From NCBI GenBank assembly GCA_027576995.1, contig JANBQC010000600.1:1-16920 (forward strand): a DNA stretch of 16,920 bases, in the 5' to 3' direction. The stretch is from Dimargaris cristalligena (taxonomy: Eukaryota > Kickxellomycota > Dimargaritomycetes > Dimargaritales > Dimargaritaceae). Numbering within the stretch: the stretch's first letter is position 1; every line of letters begins with the position of its first letter. Positions 1 to 9,141 of this stretch are shown here, one piece after another. A program made the position numbers and the translations under genes. The notes below the pieces were generated by a model that was not told the DNA's origin, ran no database searches, and saw nothing but the letters and a program-made list of their open reading frames with translations.

Positions 1-144
1 CATAGCTCTATATCAATACTACTGCGGTTTATTCTAGCAATACTTGTTTTGCTGATAAGTTTCCGTCAAGCTCATCCATCACATTTCTACCTGCAGCCAT
101 TTATATTCCTTTTGCAATGCAACAGACGACCTCTTAGTATTCAA
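1..144 (+). repeat. Left copy of window-terminal inverted repeat
   Basis: The first 144 bases align without gaps to the reverse complement of the last 144 bases (113 of 144 identical by hand count, about 78%). The longest exact block is 23 nt at 24-46, and blocks such as 79-86 and 128-136 are also identical. The outermost bases form a small palindrome, TATAG-CT-CTATA in the right copy. Weaker gapped similarity seems to run on to about 177. No coding content is visible. It could be a dispersed repeat, a transposon terminal repeat, or a solo non-autonomous element. Confidence 0.85.
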
Positions 145-1444
145 AATTGCGTATTATGGGCGCTTAGGCCCCACAAAGGAAAGGTAGTCATTTAACCATT
201 GAATTAATAATTTCCGGAATATCATTTTCAATAAAAAATGTATATTTTTTTGCTAATATTTCAGAGCAATTCAACAATTGGTATCCATTGTCACCTATAA
301 CCCCACCCATAATCAACCATACGTTCCAGCGTCCCTAAATTCAACCCGCTGACATTCTCAATTCCCCCCTTATCAGTCATTCAGAGACCCCCTGCGCCAA
401 TACCAAAATTTATAAAGCAAGAAGCTGGGTAGAGCTGCATAGCTCACCATGTCCTTGGGGAGCCTGTCGGTGTGATCATTGTTATAGCATTTTGAGGGAT
501 TACCTGTCACATTTTATAGGTTCATTTTCCATCTGGTTAGACGGCATATCTCCAGTAGACCATCGGTATAGTTATAAATCCCAATAGGGTGTACAAAACA
601 ACTAAATATACCAAACCTCTACAAAGATCCATTGACTTTGGCCGGAATGATTCATGTGCTCGGGATATATTCATGCCAGTTGCCCATGGCTTCGTTTGTA
701 GGGGGTCTACTTGGAACTCACTGGTTTGGTTAAAGTTTATCGGCGAGTTGGACTCGGAGTTGCTAATAAGCCGCTTTGGTGATTGGGCTTTAACGAAAGT
801 AATATTGACCCAGCCTGATTATAGCACGCAGGATTAGTCTACAACGAACGGTGGGCGGGTTATTTAGGCAGTATTTTTAGTATTGGTTAAAGGTTCCGGG
901 AGTTTGGTAGTTGATTTAGAATGAATGCCTAACAACCGCCAGCTATTTTGATTACGGCGAATACAGCTTGTTAGCCTGTACTAGTTTGGTCACTGTGCAA
1001 ATGATCGCAAGCTGGGCATGTGGAAATGACATACTTTCCGCGATTTAGTACCCATTAGGATATCCTTATTGTATCCCACAGCATATGGCTTAGATGAAAG
1101 AGATGGCACTCAATAGACGTTTTTATTCCTACTAATCTTACAGCCCTCCTTTTGTATAATATACCGTGGTCTGTGAAGAGCTTTCGTTTTCTAATCTAAA
1201 TGGGCGCTAGGTATTGAATAAACAAGAGTGGCAACTACTATTCAAAGCCGTAAAATGAAAGTATTACTTAGTGCGATAGAAATAAATAATGCTTAAAAGG
1301 GGAATCAGGTGTTTTAATGATACAAGTACTTCAGAAGCGATAGTTTATAAGTTATATTTGGGAGATGTGTGTAAATTATTGGCTTGTTTTTTATTTATTT
1401 TTAAAAAAGGGGAATCTAATATAAAAAAACCCTGAATATCGTAT
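145..1444. other. AT-rich gene-free left flank
   Basis: No ORF here looks coding. The longest open frame (589-837, plus) opens only at GTG, has no recognisable domain and an unremarkable composition. A-rich and T-rich runs are common. The right part is the 3' flank of the minus-strand sorting nexin gene. I see no tRNA, transposase or tandem repeat. Confidence 0.6.
1390..1399 (-). promoter_or_regulatory. Candidate poly(A) signal of the sorting nexin gene
   Basis: On the minus strand the bases read AATAAATAAA, two overlapping copies of AATAAA, about 45-55 nt past the stop codon of the sorting nexin gene. The position and sequence fit a cleavage/polyadenylation signal. This is inferred from motif and distance only. 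Confidence 0.5.
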
Positions 1445-4400
1445 TCACTCGCGCATGTCACTAAAGGCCAGTTTAAACACATTATCCATTAATTTGATAA
1501 CGATGGGCCGCATCAGTTCAGGATGTTGCAACAATTCAAACAGGCGGGTCATGCCCATCACCCCATTATAATCACCTACCATCCGCTGGAGGGCATCGGG
1601 CATGCGGTTCACGAACAGAACCCGGGCCTCTAACTTCGTGGCCTCTTTTTGCTCCTCGGTCCGCTCGCCCAACACCGCCTGAGCGGTCGTCGGGGTCGCC
1701 GGTGGAGTCCTCCCCTCCGCCACCGTCCCGGTGTACCACACTCCGTTAGGCCAGAGCGAATCCGTGAGTTTCGTAAGTTCCTCGGCCACCGTGGTCGCAT
1801 CGGTATATTTGGTCACTAGGTCGACAAAACTACCACTGATTGTACTGGCGTACGACTGACGTAATAGCTGTTTAAGTACCGCTAGGGCCTTACGGCGGAA
1901 CCATTGTTTCGTATCGTTAAGGTCAAACACTTCGTCGAGGAGGGCGAAGCAGGTCTCGATTAAGAGTTCGATTTCTTCGGGCTGGAGAGACTTGGTTTGG
2001 GTGGCAGTAGCCGGTACGGAAGGTTGGGTGGTAGTGGGGGCCACGGCTTTCGGGGTCTTGTTACTACCATTACTCGTAGGGGTTTTGGGTGGCTTTTCCG
2101 AAAGGGGTGCGGGCGCCGTAGGATGGGTGGGTGTAATTGGTTTAGGCGGTAGGGGTTTATCGAACGGAGTATACGCCGGCGACTCGGGTTCAAAGACGGT
2201 TTGGCTCGATAGCTGAGACCGACGGTCCGGCTGGGAGGATAGTGAATTGGGTGACGAGGCCGATACCGCCGTAGCATCGCCCCCACTCGGGTAAGAGGCG
2301 TCCGGCCCAGTAGGATGGGTGGTTAATACACCCTGGGATGCCCCGCCGTTGGTGTTACTGTGCCCTACTGAGGTAGGTGAAGGGGTCGGGCTTTCAGCCA
2401 CGGTCAGTTTCTGGTTCAAGAGGCTGATCCCCGAGGGTGCCGACGGTTTGGTGAACAGGGTATGGCTGGCCGAAAAGGACCGCTGGGGTCCATTATTGGT
2501 ATTCCGGGCAACGGCCACTGACTCCGCAATCGGTTCAGACGGGAGGGACAAAGTGCTTCCGGAGGATAAGGAGCCGGACCTTCTGGCGGGTATCGACGGC
2601 TCTAGTGGTAGGGACGATGACGACCCATTAGCAACATGGGAGGAGGGCGGAGTGGGGGATCCCACCAGGGTATCGGACGTTAGCCGCTTAATAGCCGATG
2701 ATGCCGACTTGAAAGCGGCATTGACGGTTCGACTGGTGGCGTTAGCGGCCTGGGCAGCGGGTTCGGTGATAAATTTGGGACTAAGCACGTCGTACAGGGC
2801 ATTATTCCCGCTACCACTACCGTGATTAGAAGTGCCCGGATGGGGTCCGGGGGACGCCAACCGATCGGACATTTTACCTTGCGATTTCTGCGATTTCAGC
2901 CCCATATTGGAACCCCCCATCAGGGGCGAGGTATGGCCCCGTGCCGGATTCAAGAAAGCCACGGGATTACCGGAGAAGAAGGATTTGGGCACGGTCATAT
3001 GGTCGGGTTTCATAAACAGCTGGAGGGGTCGACTGGCGCACAAAATACGGTCGCTCAACAGGAGGGACAGGTATACCTGCAGACCGTTGGCGAGGGGACT
3101 CTGGCGCGACCGGGTTCCGGAACCCAGGATCATGGCGTTGGCCGACCACTGGCGACTGGGGAATTTGATTTTATCCACTTTGGTGAATAGCTGCTTGAGG
3201 GCGCTGTGGAGCGACGAAAAATCGGCGTACGACCGCGTAATCATCCAGCCCCGCTGGGTGGTCCCTTCAGTGGCGTCCGCCTCTTGTTCACATTCGACAA
3301 TAAAAATGAGCGCACTGTCCCGAGTGCCCAGCGAAGACACCAGTTGGACCGCCATGCGGGCGGCCCCGCGGGAGGCATCGGGATCCGCCTCCTCTTCGAC
3401 GTGCACCGTCACATTATTCAGGCTCAATAGTTGGTCGCCGAGGGTGATGTCCATATCGTCTAATCCACCGGCGCTGACCGAGCTTTTCCGCGCCGCAAGG
3501 GTGGGGGATCCCGTGAGCGGTCCCAAGTAGGGGGAGGACGACGGGCCCCCATTGGGCTCCCCGATCTGGGTATCCTCCGCCATTACCAATAGCTGATCGA
3601 GATCACCGACTAGGGCCGCGCGCGACTTGGCTAGCTGGCGCTGACGTTGTTTAGCGCCCGATAACTGGGATCGGGCCAGTTCCTCGGTCTGGTCGTCAAT
3701 AATCGAGATCTGTTCCTTCACCTGGGCAATGGCTGACTTCAGGAAGACGAGCCGTTCTTCCTGGCGGGTAACTGTGGAGGCGCTTTGGGGGGCCAGGGTG
3801 GGCGATGGGTAGCTATCGTTGGAGGAAATGACATCTGGTGATGTTTGGATTGATAGGGGGCTAGCTGGAATGGAACCAGAGGTAGGTGAAGGGGACTGTC
3901 CGTTCGGCGATGGAGTTTTTGTGGGGGGATTGGCGTCCGTTGGTGATGGAGTCAGGCTGGAAGACTGAGGCAGTTCCGATACCATTGGTGAATGAGGGTC
4001 TGGAGTATCAGGTAGGGGGGAGGGAGAGTGATCAGCGATAGGGACAGGGGTGACGGGGGCGGAAGCGGGAGCGATAGTGGTGGAAGCCGACTCGCTCGAC
4101 TTCGGAATCGGTTTGTCGGCGGGGGGACCCATGTCCGCCAATCGAGAGCGGGCGGTCTCCTGGGGGTCTAGACTCTTCTTCCGGCAACTGCGGACGAACT
4201 TACCCCATTTCTCATCCAACCAAACGTGGTACAACGGGGATTCCTCTTTAAACTGGTTAAAGTACGGAACCAATTCGTCGTGCACCACCTCCAGGATGGG
4301 CTGGAAACAGTCGGGACTGGGGTGGTTGCGGATGGTATCCATCAGCTTTACCACGTATTGGGTGTCAATCGGGATACGGTAGGGAGGGTGGTCAGCCGTG

Positions 4401-6508
4401 CCCGGATTGGTGCGGGGGGTTGAGCCCGGGGAGGGTTCCGCCGGGGGGGCCTCAAAGTGCAGGTGGAAGATACTCCAGGCATCATCGCGCATTAGGTGGG
4501 GGTCATTGAGGGTTCGGGCAAAGCGTTGGTAGCTGTCCACATTCATCACGAGGCGGAGGTAGGGCGGCACCTTGCGGTCCTCCAGGTACTGCATGAATTC
4601 CACGAACCCGTCGCTCTGGTCTAGCACCTGGGCGAGGCTCAGCGGGAATAGTCGGTCTAGGTTAACATCTTCGGGGGCGGGTACTTCGTTACGGAAGATG
4701 GATCCGGGCACCGCCGTCCCCGTCGAACTGCCCTGAGAGGGGGCGGTGGCACTTAGGGGCGATAGGGTTTTGTAATTGTCCGAACTGAGGAAGGTGGCAT
4801 CAATGGGGGAAATTTCATTGGAATCCAGGGGCTGGTAGCCAGCGGGCAGGTCGGAATCGCTATCGTACAGGGAAGCCTTTTCGTCGTAATCAGGTTCGAC
4901 GTAGACACTCAGGAACAGCTTCCCGGTGATATTGCCGTCGGGGAGTTGGAAGATGTAACACTGGGAGTCAACACTGTCGTCGTGGACAATATCGGGCAGT
5001 CGGATTTCAACACTGCCCAAGGTCCGGGCCGGGGCGGAGAGCGGGTGACCTGTAAGGGTGCAAACCAAGCCATGGTTGGAATGCAAAGCCGTAGTCGGCA
5101 GGGAGATACTTAAGGCCTCGTTCCATTGGATCATTTGTTGAGTGGCGTCCGGTTGGCTGAGGGGAGTGGACTGCGGAGGAAATGCAGCGGGGTCGGTGCA
5201 CGAAACCCGTACCTGGTATTCGCCACTGAAGGCCTCGACCGGGTCGGTGAATTGGAATCGGTTAATGCAAACCGCTAGAGTCGAAGTGGAGTTGGCATTG
5301 GCAGAGGTCCGACTATCCAAGGTGAACGCCGAACCTAGCTTCTGCCATAGCGCCGCACCCAGGGTTGGGCGACTGGCGACCGAGTTCTTCGGGGCGGTTT
5401 CGTTGGAGGGACCCACTGAGCCGACGGTAGAGTTAGACGAGGGTGGTGTGTGGACATGGGAGTGGGAGGCATCCCCGAAATAGTCCACAATCATGAGATT
5501 GATGCGGTCGGGGTCGCAAACCGAGGCCACGGTCGGCTCCAGGATATTCGTGGCCAGTATCTCGGTGAGGAAAGCGAATACCGCGGGGCTGTTCCGATCC
5601 TTGGCCGGCAGGAGCCGGGTCAGCAGAAACTTGGCGATGTCCATGAGGTATTTAACCTGGGCGTCGTGGGAGGCCAGTTGGTGGAAGGACGAGGTGGGGT
5701 TATCCGCCAAGTACTGGGCCACGGGCTTTTGGGACAGGGCCAACTGGCGGTACTCGCGCAGGTGGACAATGAGGGTATTGGACATGGCGTAGAAGATGAG
5801 GACACTCAAATTGACCCGGTCCTGGCGCATGTGTTCGTGGACATTGAGCAACAGGGTAGTCAGCAATTGGTGCACTTGGGAGCGCAGTTCACCGTTGCCG
5901 GAGCCCTCCAGGGGCTTGTACCAAAAGTCGACAAAGTCACGGAGAATGAGTTCGGCCAACCGACCCCAGGCCCGCTGGAGTTCGGGAGGGAAATGCGAGA
6001 GGGCATTGGCGGCGGTGCCGGCGGATGCTCGTCCCCGGGACTGGAAGCCGGTGGCGGGGGCCAGGATACTCTCCGACTCCAGCCGGCCCATGGCGGCGGC
6101 CGAGGCGCTGCGCTGGGTGACCTGATGGTCGGCCCGGGCCAGCAACCGGCGGAGATGGGCGGCGCGTTTAGTCAGGCGAGGGCCGGTTTTACCTCCGGAT
6201 CCTTCCACAAGCTGGCCCCAATTGGGAGAGCCGTCCTGGGCCAACATGTAGCCCAGAACCAGGCCGCCGGCCAAGAATACGGTCACTAGAAACATGCGAG
6301 AAGTCAGTAGGGCGAGAGCCGCCAGAGCGGTCAGTAGGACCGTTATGAGGGGCTTATCAGTCGCCCAGTGGTCAAACTGGTCTAGCGCCAGTGCGAGTCC
6401 CTGCCGCCACCAATGTGGCCGAGACGTAACAAGCTCGGGTTCGGGTTCGGTGGCCGAGTCCGGCTGGCGCTTTGGAACGGGTGTTGACGCCATGGCTGGG
6501 CTGAGCAT
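1445..6508 (-). CDS. MDM1: Mdm1/SNX13-type sorting nexin (TM-PXA-C2-like-RGS-PX-nexin C)
   Basis: An uninterrupted 1687-codon frame. Domains by residue: hydrophobic N-terminus about 53-90, enough for two membrane passes; PXA about 174-346 (from FPPELQRAWG); a C2-like beta-rich segment about 409-540; RGS-like about 621-775; Ser/Thr/Pro-rich linker 776-915; charged coiled-coil helix about 916-980; PX about 1025-1170; a second Ser/Pro-rich linker; and nexin-C about 1510-1684. This order is that of the ER-anchored SNX-RGS family (human SNX13, SNX14, SNX25; yeast Mdm1), which tethers ER to vacuole/lysosome and lipid droplets. The protein is longer than its relatives (about 950-1130 residues), mainly through the linkers. 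The PX domain lacks the usual PI3P ligands, with Ser1093 before Tyr1094. ATG at 6508 has a weak context; the second ATG at 6493 (Met6, GCCATGG) is stronger and may be the real start. No intron is needed. Family is confident; strict Mdm1 orthology is inferred. Confidence 0.93.
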   Translation of the reverse strand: MLSPAMASTPVPKRQPDSATEPEPELVTSRPHWWRQGLALALDQFDHWATDKPLITVLLTALAALALLTSRMFLVTVFLAGGLVLGYMLAQDGSPNWGQLVEGSGGKTGPRLTKRAAHLRRLLARADHQVTQRSASAAAMGRLESESILAPATGFQSRGRASAGTAANALSHFPPELQRAWGRLAELILRDFVDFWYKPLEGSGNGELRSQVHQLLTTLLLNVHEHMRQDRVNLSVLIFYAMSNTLIVHLREYRQLALSQKPVAQYLADNPTSSFHQLASHDAQVKYLMDIAKFLLTRLLPAKDRNSPAVFAFLTEILATNILEPTVASVCDPDRINLMIVDYFGDASHSHVHTPPSSNSTVGSVGPSNETAPKNSVASRPTLGAALWQKLGSAFTLDSRTSANANSTSTLAVCINRFQFTDPVEAFSGEYQVRVSCTDPAAFPPQSTPLSQPDATQQMIQWNEALSISLPTTALHSNHGLVCTLTGHPLSAPARTLGSVEIRLPDIVHDDSVDSQCYIFQLPDGNITGKLFLSVYVEPDYDEKASLYDSDSDLPAGYQPLDSNEISPIDATFLSSDNYKTLSPLSATAPSQGSSTGTAVPGSIFRNEVPAPEDVNLDRLFPLSLAQVLDQSDGFVEFMQYLEDRKVPPYLRLVMNVDSYQRFARTLNDPHLMRDDAWSIFHLHFEAPPAEPSPGSTPRTNPGTADHPPYRIPIDTQYVVKLMDTIRNHPSPDCFQPILEVVHDELVPYFNQFKEESPLYHVWLDEKWGKFVRSCRKKSLDPQETARSRLADMGPPADKPIPKSSESASTTIAPASAPVTPVPIADHSPSPLPDTPDPHSPMVSELPQSSSLTPSPTDANPPTKTPSPNGQSPSPTSGSIPASPLSIQTSPDVISSNDSYPSPTLAPQSASTVTRQEERLVFLKSAIAQVKEQISIIDDQTEELARSQLSGAKQRQRQLAKSRAALVGDLDQLLVMAEDTQIGEPNGGPSSSPYLGPLTGSPTLAARKSSVSAGGLDDMDITLGDQLLSLNNVTVHVEEEADPDASRGAARMAVQLVSSLGTRDSALIFIVECEQEADATEGTTQRGWMITRSYADFSSLHSALKQLFTKVDKIKFPSRQWSANAMILGSGTRSRQSPLANGLQVYLSLLLSDRILCASRPLQLFMKPDHMTVPKSFFSGNPVAFLNPARGHTSPLMGGSNMGLKSQKSQGKMSDRLASPGPHPGTSNHGSGSGNNALYDVLSPKFITEPAAQAANATSRTVNAAFKSASSAIKRLTSDTLVGSPTPPSSHVANGSSSSLPLEPSIPARRSGSLSSGSTLSLPSEPIAESVAVARNTNNGPQRSFSASHTLFTKPSAPSGISLLNQKLTVAESPTPSPTSVGHSNTNGGASQGVLTTHPTGPDASYPSGGDATAVSASSPNSLSSQPDRRSQLSSQTVFEPESPAYTPFDKPLPPKPITPTHPTAPAPLSEKPPKTPTSNGSNKTPKAVAPTTTQPSVPATATQTKSLQPEEIELLIETCFALLDEVFDLNDTKQWFRRKALAVLKQLLRQSYASTISGSFVDLVTKYTDATTVAEELTKLTDSLWPNGVWYTGTVAEGRTPPATPTTAQAVLGERTEEQKEATKLEARVLFVNRMPDALQRMVGDYNGVMGMTRLFELLQHPELMRPIVIKLMDNVFKLAFSDMRE

Positions 6509-6631
6509 GAGCAGGTTAAGTGAAGGGTGGGGGCGCCCAAGGCTAGAATGGGCGGTATAATAGGCAGGTAAAATAAAAGTAGATGCTGCTGACGCGGGCG
6601 TGGTTGGAGTGGGTTACTAAGACAACATGGG

Positions 6632-6637
6632 TTTATA
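6632..6637 (-). promoter_or_regulatory. TATA box of the sorting nexin gene
   Basis: The minus strand reads CTCTATAAACCC here, about 125 nt upstream of the first ATG. Initiation about 30 nt downstream would give a leader of roughly 100 nt. The only upstream ATG (ATG TTG TCT TAG) lies within the TATA-to-start gap and would probably not be transcribed. A second TATATA is found at about 7041-7046. I prefer the nearer one. Confidence 0.5.
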
Positions 6638-7112
6638 GAGGGGGGCGGGTGAGGCCCTGGGAATAGTAGTGATAAGAAAAAAAGAGGGAGTCTGAAGAGA
6701 GATTGTTATTGAAGAACCCTTTCTTGCATGTGCTTCCTGGTTTTATTTTGGTGCCAAAAGAGAGTAAGTAGTATAGTGGGGAGGAGGAGCCATAAGGCTT
6801 AGGCTGTATCGGAGGCGGAGAGAGACGCCAAACGAAACCGAAGTCGTAGACAGTCCAGGAGGGGGGAGACAAGTACCGGCGGCTATATCCCTTCTTTTCG
6901 TCCCCTGAGTAAACAGCCTCCCCCAGCCATAAGGGTGGATCGGGGCCTGGCACAAAGTCATAGACAGAGACCCCTCTCTAAAAACAGCGGCGGTAGATCG
7001 GCTAAAAATAAAAGGGGAGCCAGTCCACATTGAAAGGGGGTATATATGGCGAGTGCCCCCCCTCCCTTGCTATGAAATGGTAAAGGGAATAGCTGCCCCA
7101 TAAGCCTACCCC

Positions 7113-7135
7113 GCAGGTAGAGCAGTTCTACCTGC
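7113..7135. repeat. Perfect 9-bp hairpin
   Basis: GCAGGTAGA and TCTACCTGC are exact reverse complements separated by the 5-nt loop GCAGT. It lies in the EMC3/sorting nexin spacer, about 600 nt from either coding region. It could be a structured RNA element, a dyad-symmetric protein site or chance. No T-tract follows that would suggest a Pol III terminator. Confidence 0.7.
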
Positions 7136-7707
7136 TAACGTTCTGTCCTATTCCTATTCCTTCTCCAATATACCTTACCTTTATTGACAATGATATATAC
7201 TATATAATCGTAGGAGTAGTCACTATTTAAAAAATCAGCCAGCACACCCGCATCAATATTGACCAATAGAAGCTATCAACAGGCGCCAATGCACATCAGC
7301 AGGGCTCGATTAGGGATGCGTCACTCCTTCTGCTTACGGCTGAGCTGGCATAGAGGATTCCCATACTTCTCCTCTCACCCTGTCTCTCTCAAACACACAC
7401 ACCTACACAAACAATAAACCGATATAAATAGTACCCAGAATAGCGACCGTCGTAGTACATCGGAAAATACAAATTTATACGTCGCTGGTGGCATCATACT
7501 AGGCGAAAATTAAACAAAGGGCAAGAGCAGGGCCATAATGGGCCTAAAGAATAGTCATTCCCTATTCCCTGCAGTGTGGAAGCTGTCAGGTGGGGTAGGC
7601 GATCATGGGGGAGGAGGTTCTTTTCCTCTGTGGTTTTCGATGCACACCCCCGATGTACGATACTATGAAATCGCCCTTGTGGTTGTTTCCGTGCGGGCCG
7701 CTCCGAT

Positions 7708-9015
7708 TTAATGACTCTTCTTTTTGCGTCCGGTTTTACTGGTCGTCTTCTTTGGGGTAGCAGAACTGGCTGGCACCGCGGCACGAGTCACCGTTGGGGG
7801 TGACTGCTTGCCGTATTTTAGGAGCAGGCGCTCCTCGATCCCTTCAAGGGCCCAGCGGTGGTTGGCAATATCCAGATTCTCCTTTTCGGCCAAGAATAAC
7901 TTGTGGAAATTCTGGGGTTGGCCCGGTTGGCCACTCATCCCCATGGTCCCCATGGCCTGCATATCCCGCATCCCATCGGCCGTGTTCTCCGCTCCCAAAA
8001 TAAGCGAGAAGATCCCGCGCAGACCGAACAAGTTAAGGAAGTACCACGACAGTGACGATACCCAGGCCACGTCCATATCCGGCGTCAACACACCGGCCTG
8101 GAGCATGCTCTTAAACCGCACCGTCAAGGGGAAGGGCAGTTTGATAAGCACGAACCCGGAAAAGAAGAAATTGATCCAGCCCATAATCACCGTTTGTGGG
8201 ATAATGGACATCATGTTCTTCTTCATGCCATCCATCATCATCTCCATACCTGCGGGGTCCGAGAGCGGGTTGGGCGCCCCATTGGCTTCCATCTCACCGG
8301 GATTCTTGAGGAATCGGCCACTTTCGAAGGCCTTGGACAGAAATTCCTTGCGCATAAGAAAGGCAGAGTACGGAATAAAATCATGGTGGCGGACGAGCAT
8401 ACTGCCACGCATGAGGGCCTTGCTAATCAAAGGGAACGGGAGTACAATAACATTATAGTATGGGCGGGGGTTAAATAAACAAGTATAGATGCAGGTTTAC
8501 GGGAGTTTTACTCCGATGGAGCGGTTAGTGGAGGAAAGTTAACTGCACTAGATAGGCCGACATGCAATTCCACGGCCACCAATAGCCAGGTTTAATAGAC
8601 AAAGTCCGATCCGACTAATTCATATCACGGGCTGATGACACCCCGGTGACTCGCCAACTAAAAAATTACCTTTCTTTAACGGCGGCGAGGGTGGGGGGTT
8701 TGGGTTTGCCATTCATGAGCACGGTCATTTGGTGCCGCAAAACACCGACCAGTACCATGACAATGGTAATGGGTATGAGGACCCAATCCCGAATGGCTAG
8801 AGAACGGGGGGATTCAGTCGATGCACGGGTTAAAGGGCGGCCATTCGGACAGAGGAGGGGAGTAGGTTTAAGGTAAATGGGGTGAGTTGAGTCAGGCTAG
8901 GGGAATTACAGGACAACTATGGGGGTACGGAGGAGGGTCAGATGGCCTACACCCATTGTAACTTGAGAATGCACGTACCGGGATCTAAGAACATTTGCTG
9001 GCCGGATTCCGCCAT
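7708..9015 (-). CDS. EMC3: ER membrane complex subunit 3 (three exons)
   Basis: The coding sequence is join of exons 8979-9015, 8670-8796 and 7708-8422 on the minus strand: 879 nt, 292 residues (human EMC3 has 261). EMC3 is the Oxa1/YidC/GET1-family subunit that forms the insertase groove of the ER membrane complex, inserting tail-anchored and multipass proteins. The joined N-terminus reads MAESGQQMFLDPAIRDWVL, as expected for the family. Membrane segments: about 14-33, 128-148 and 176-198. Arg33 (VGVLRH) and Arg190 (FGLRGI) match human Arg31 and Arg180, reported as important in the groove. Other family motifs: SGFVLIKLPFPLTVRFKSML and SWYFLNLFGLRGIFSLILG. Two methionine-rich loops lie at 114-126 and 206-217. 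The C-terminus (about 277-292) is Lys/Ser-rich. Starts inside exon 3 alone would lose the first membrane segment. Splice sites: GTACGT...CTCTAG and GTAATT...GATTAG. Confidence 0.93.
8423..8669 (-). other. EMC3 intron 2 (247 nt)
   Basis: Begins AAAG|GTAATTTT and ends TTGATTAG|C on the minus strand. Splicing joins VKE to SKALMRGS through a split AGC codon, keeps the frame and matches the cytosolic segment after the first membrane helix of EMC3. The intron is AT-richer than the exons. Confidence 0.87.
8797..8978 (-). other. EMC3 intron 1 (182 nt)
   Basis: Begins G|GTACGTG right after codon 12 of EMC3 plus one base and ends in a pyrimidine-rich CCCCCCGTTCTCTAG. A CTGAA or TTTAAC sequence may be the branch point. 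Removing it joins LDP to AIRDW, restoring the conserved EMC3 N-terminus. An in-frame stop upstream of exon 2, with no ATG between, makes an unspliced start impossible in that frame. Confidence 0.88.
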
Positions 9016-9141
9016 GGTAGTGTACAGCGAAAAGGTAGGTGAGGCTACAGGAAACAACTAAATAAAACAAGTGAATATAGTTAAAGGTGCGTAATGCTAA
9101 AGGGGAATGGAAACCCAGCCTCATCTATGCTGGATGACATG

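Larger units (their letters stand above)
6509..7707. other. Spacer between the sorting nexin and EMC3 genes
   Basis: A tandem spacer that holds the promoter and leader of the sorting nexin gene (right to left) and the 3' flank of EMC3. It contains purine/pyrimidine-skewed stretches, a C-rich run near 7055-7064, a short CA repeat near 7392-7400, an AT-rich patch near 7185-7210 and a perfect hairpin at 7113-7135. Minus-strand open frames at 6633-6953 and 6743-7030 show no domain or coding character. No canonical AATAAA is seen close behind the EMC3 stop. Confidence 0.55.

Noticed and set aside
589..837. 82-codon plus-strand frame in the left flank
   Set aside because: Starts only at GTG, has no domain, no promoter-like context and no homology I recognise. 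Treated as chance.
2319..3530. Several plus-strand frames of 120-230 codons
   Set aside because: Antisense shadows of the GC-rich sorting nexin coding region; mutually overlapping and without motifs.
5450..6289. 279-codon open frame on the plus strand
   Set aside because: It lies fully antisense to the PXA and N-terminal part of the sorting nexin, has Gly/Gln/Val-rich shadow composition and no domain. The minus-strand protein has clear conserved domains.
6633..7030. Minus-strand frames of 95 and 106 codons upstream of the sorting nexin
   Set aside because: They lie in the promoter region beyond the nearer TATA box, overlap each other in different frames and have no domain.
7724..8458. 244-codon plus-strand frame
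   Set aside because: Antisense to EMC3 exon 3, whose conservation is clear. The plus-strand translation shows no family features.
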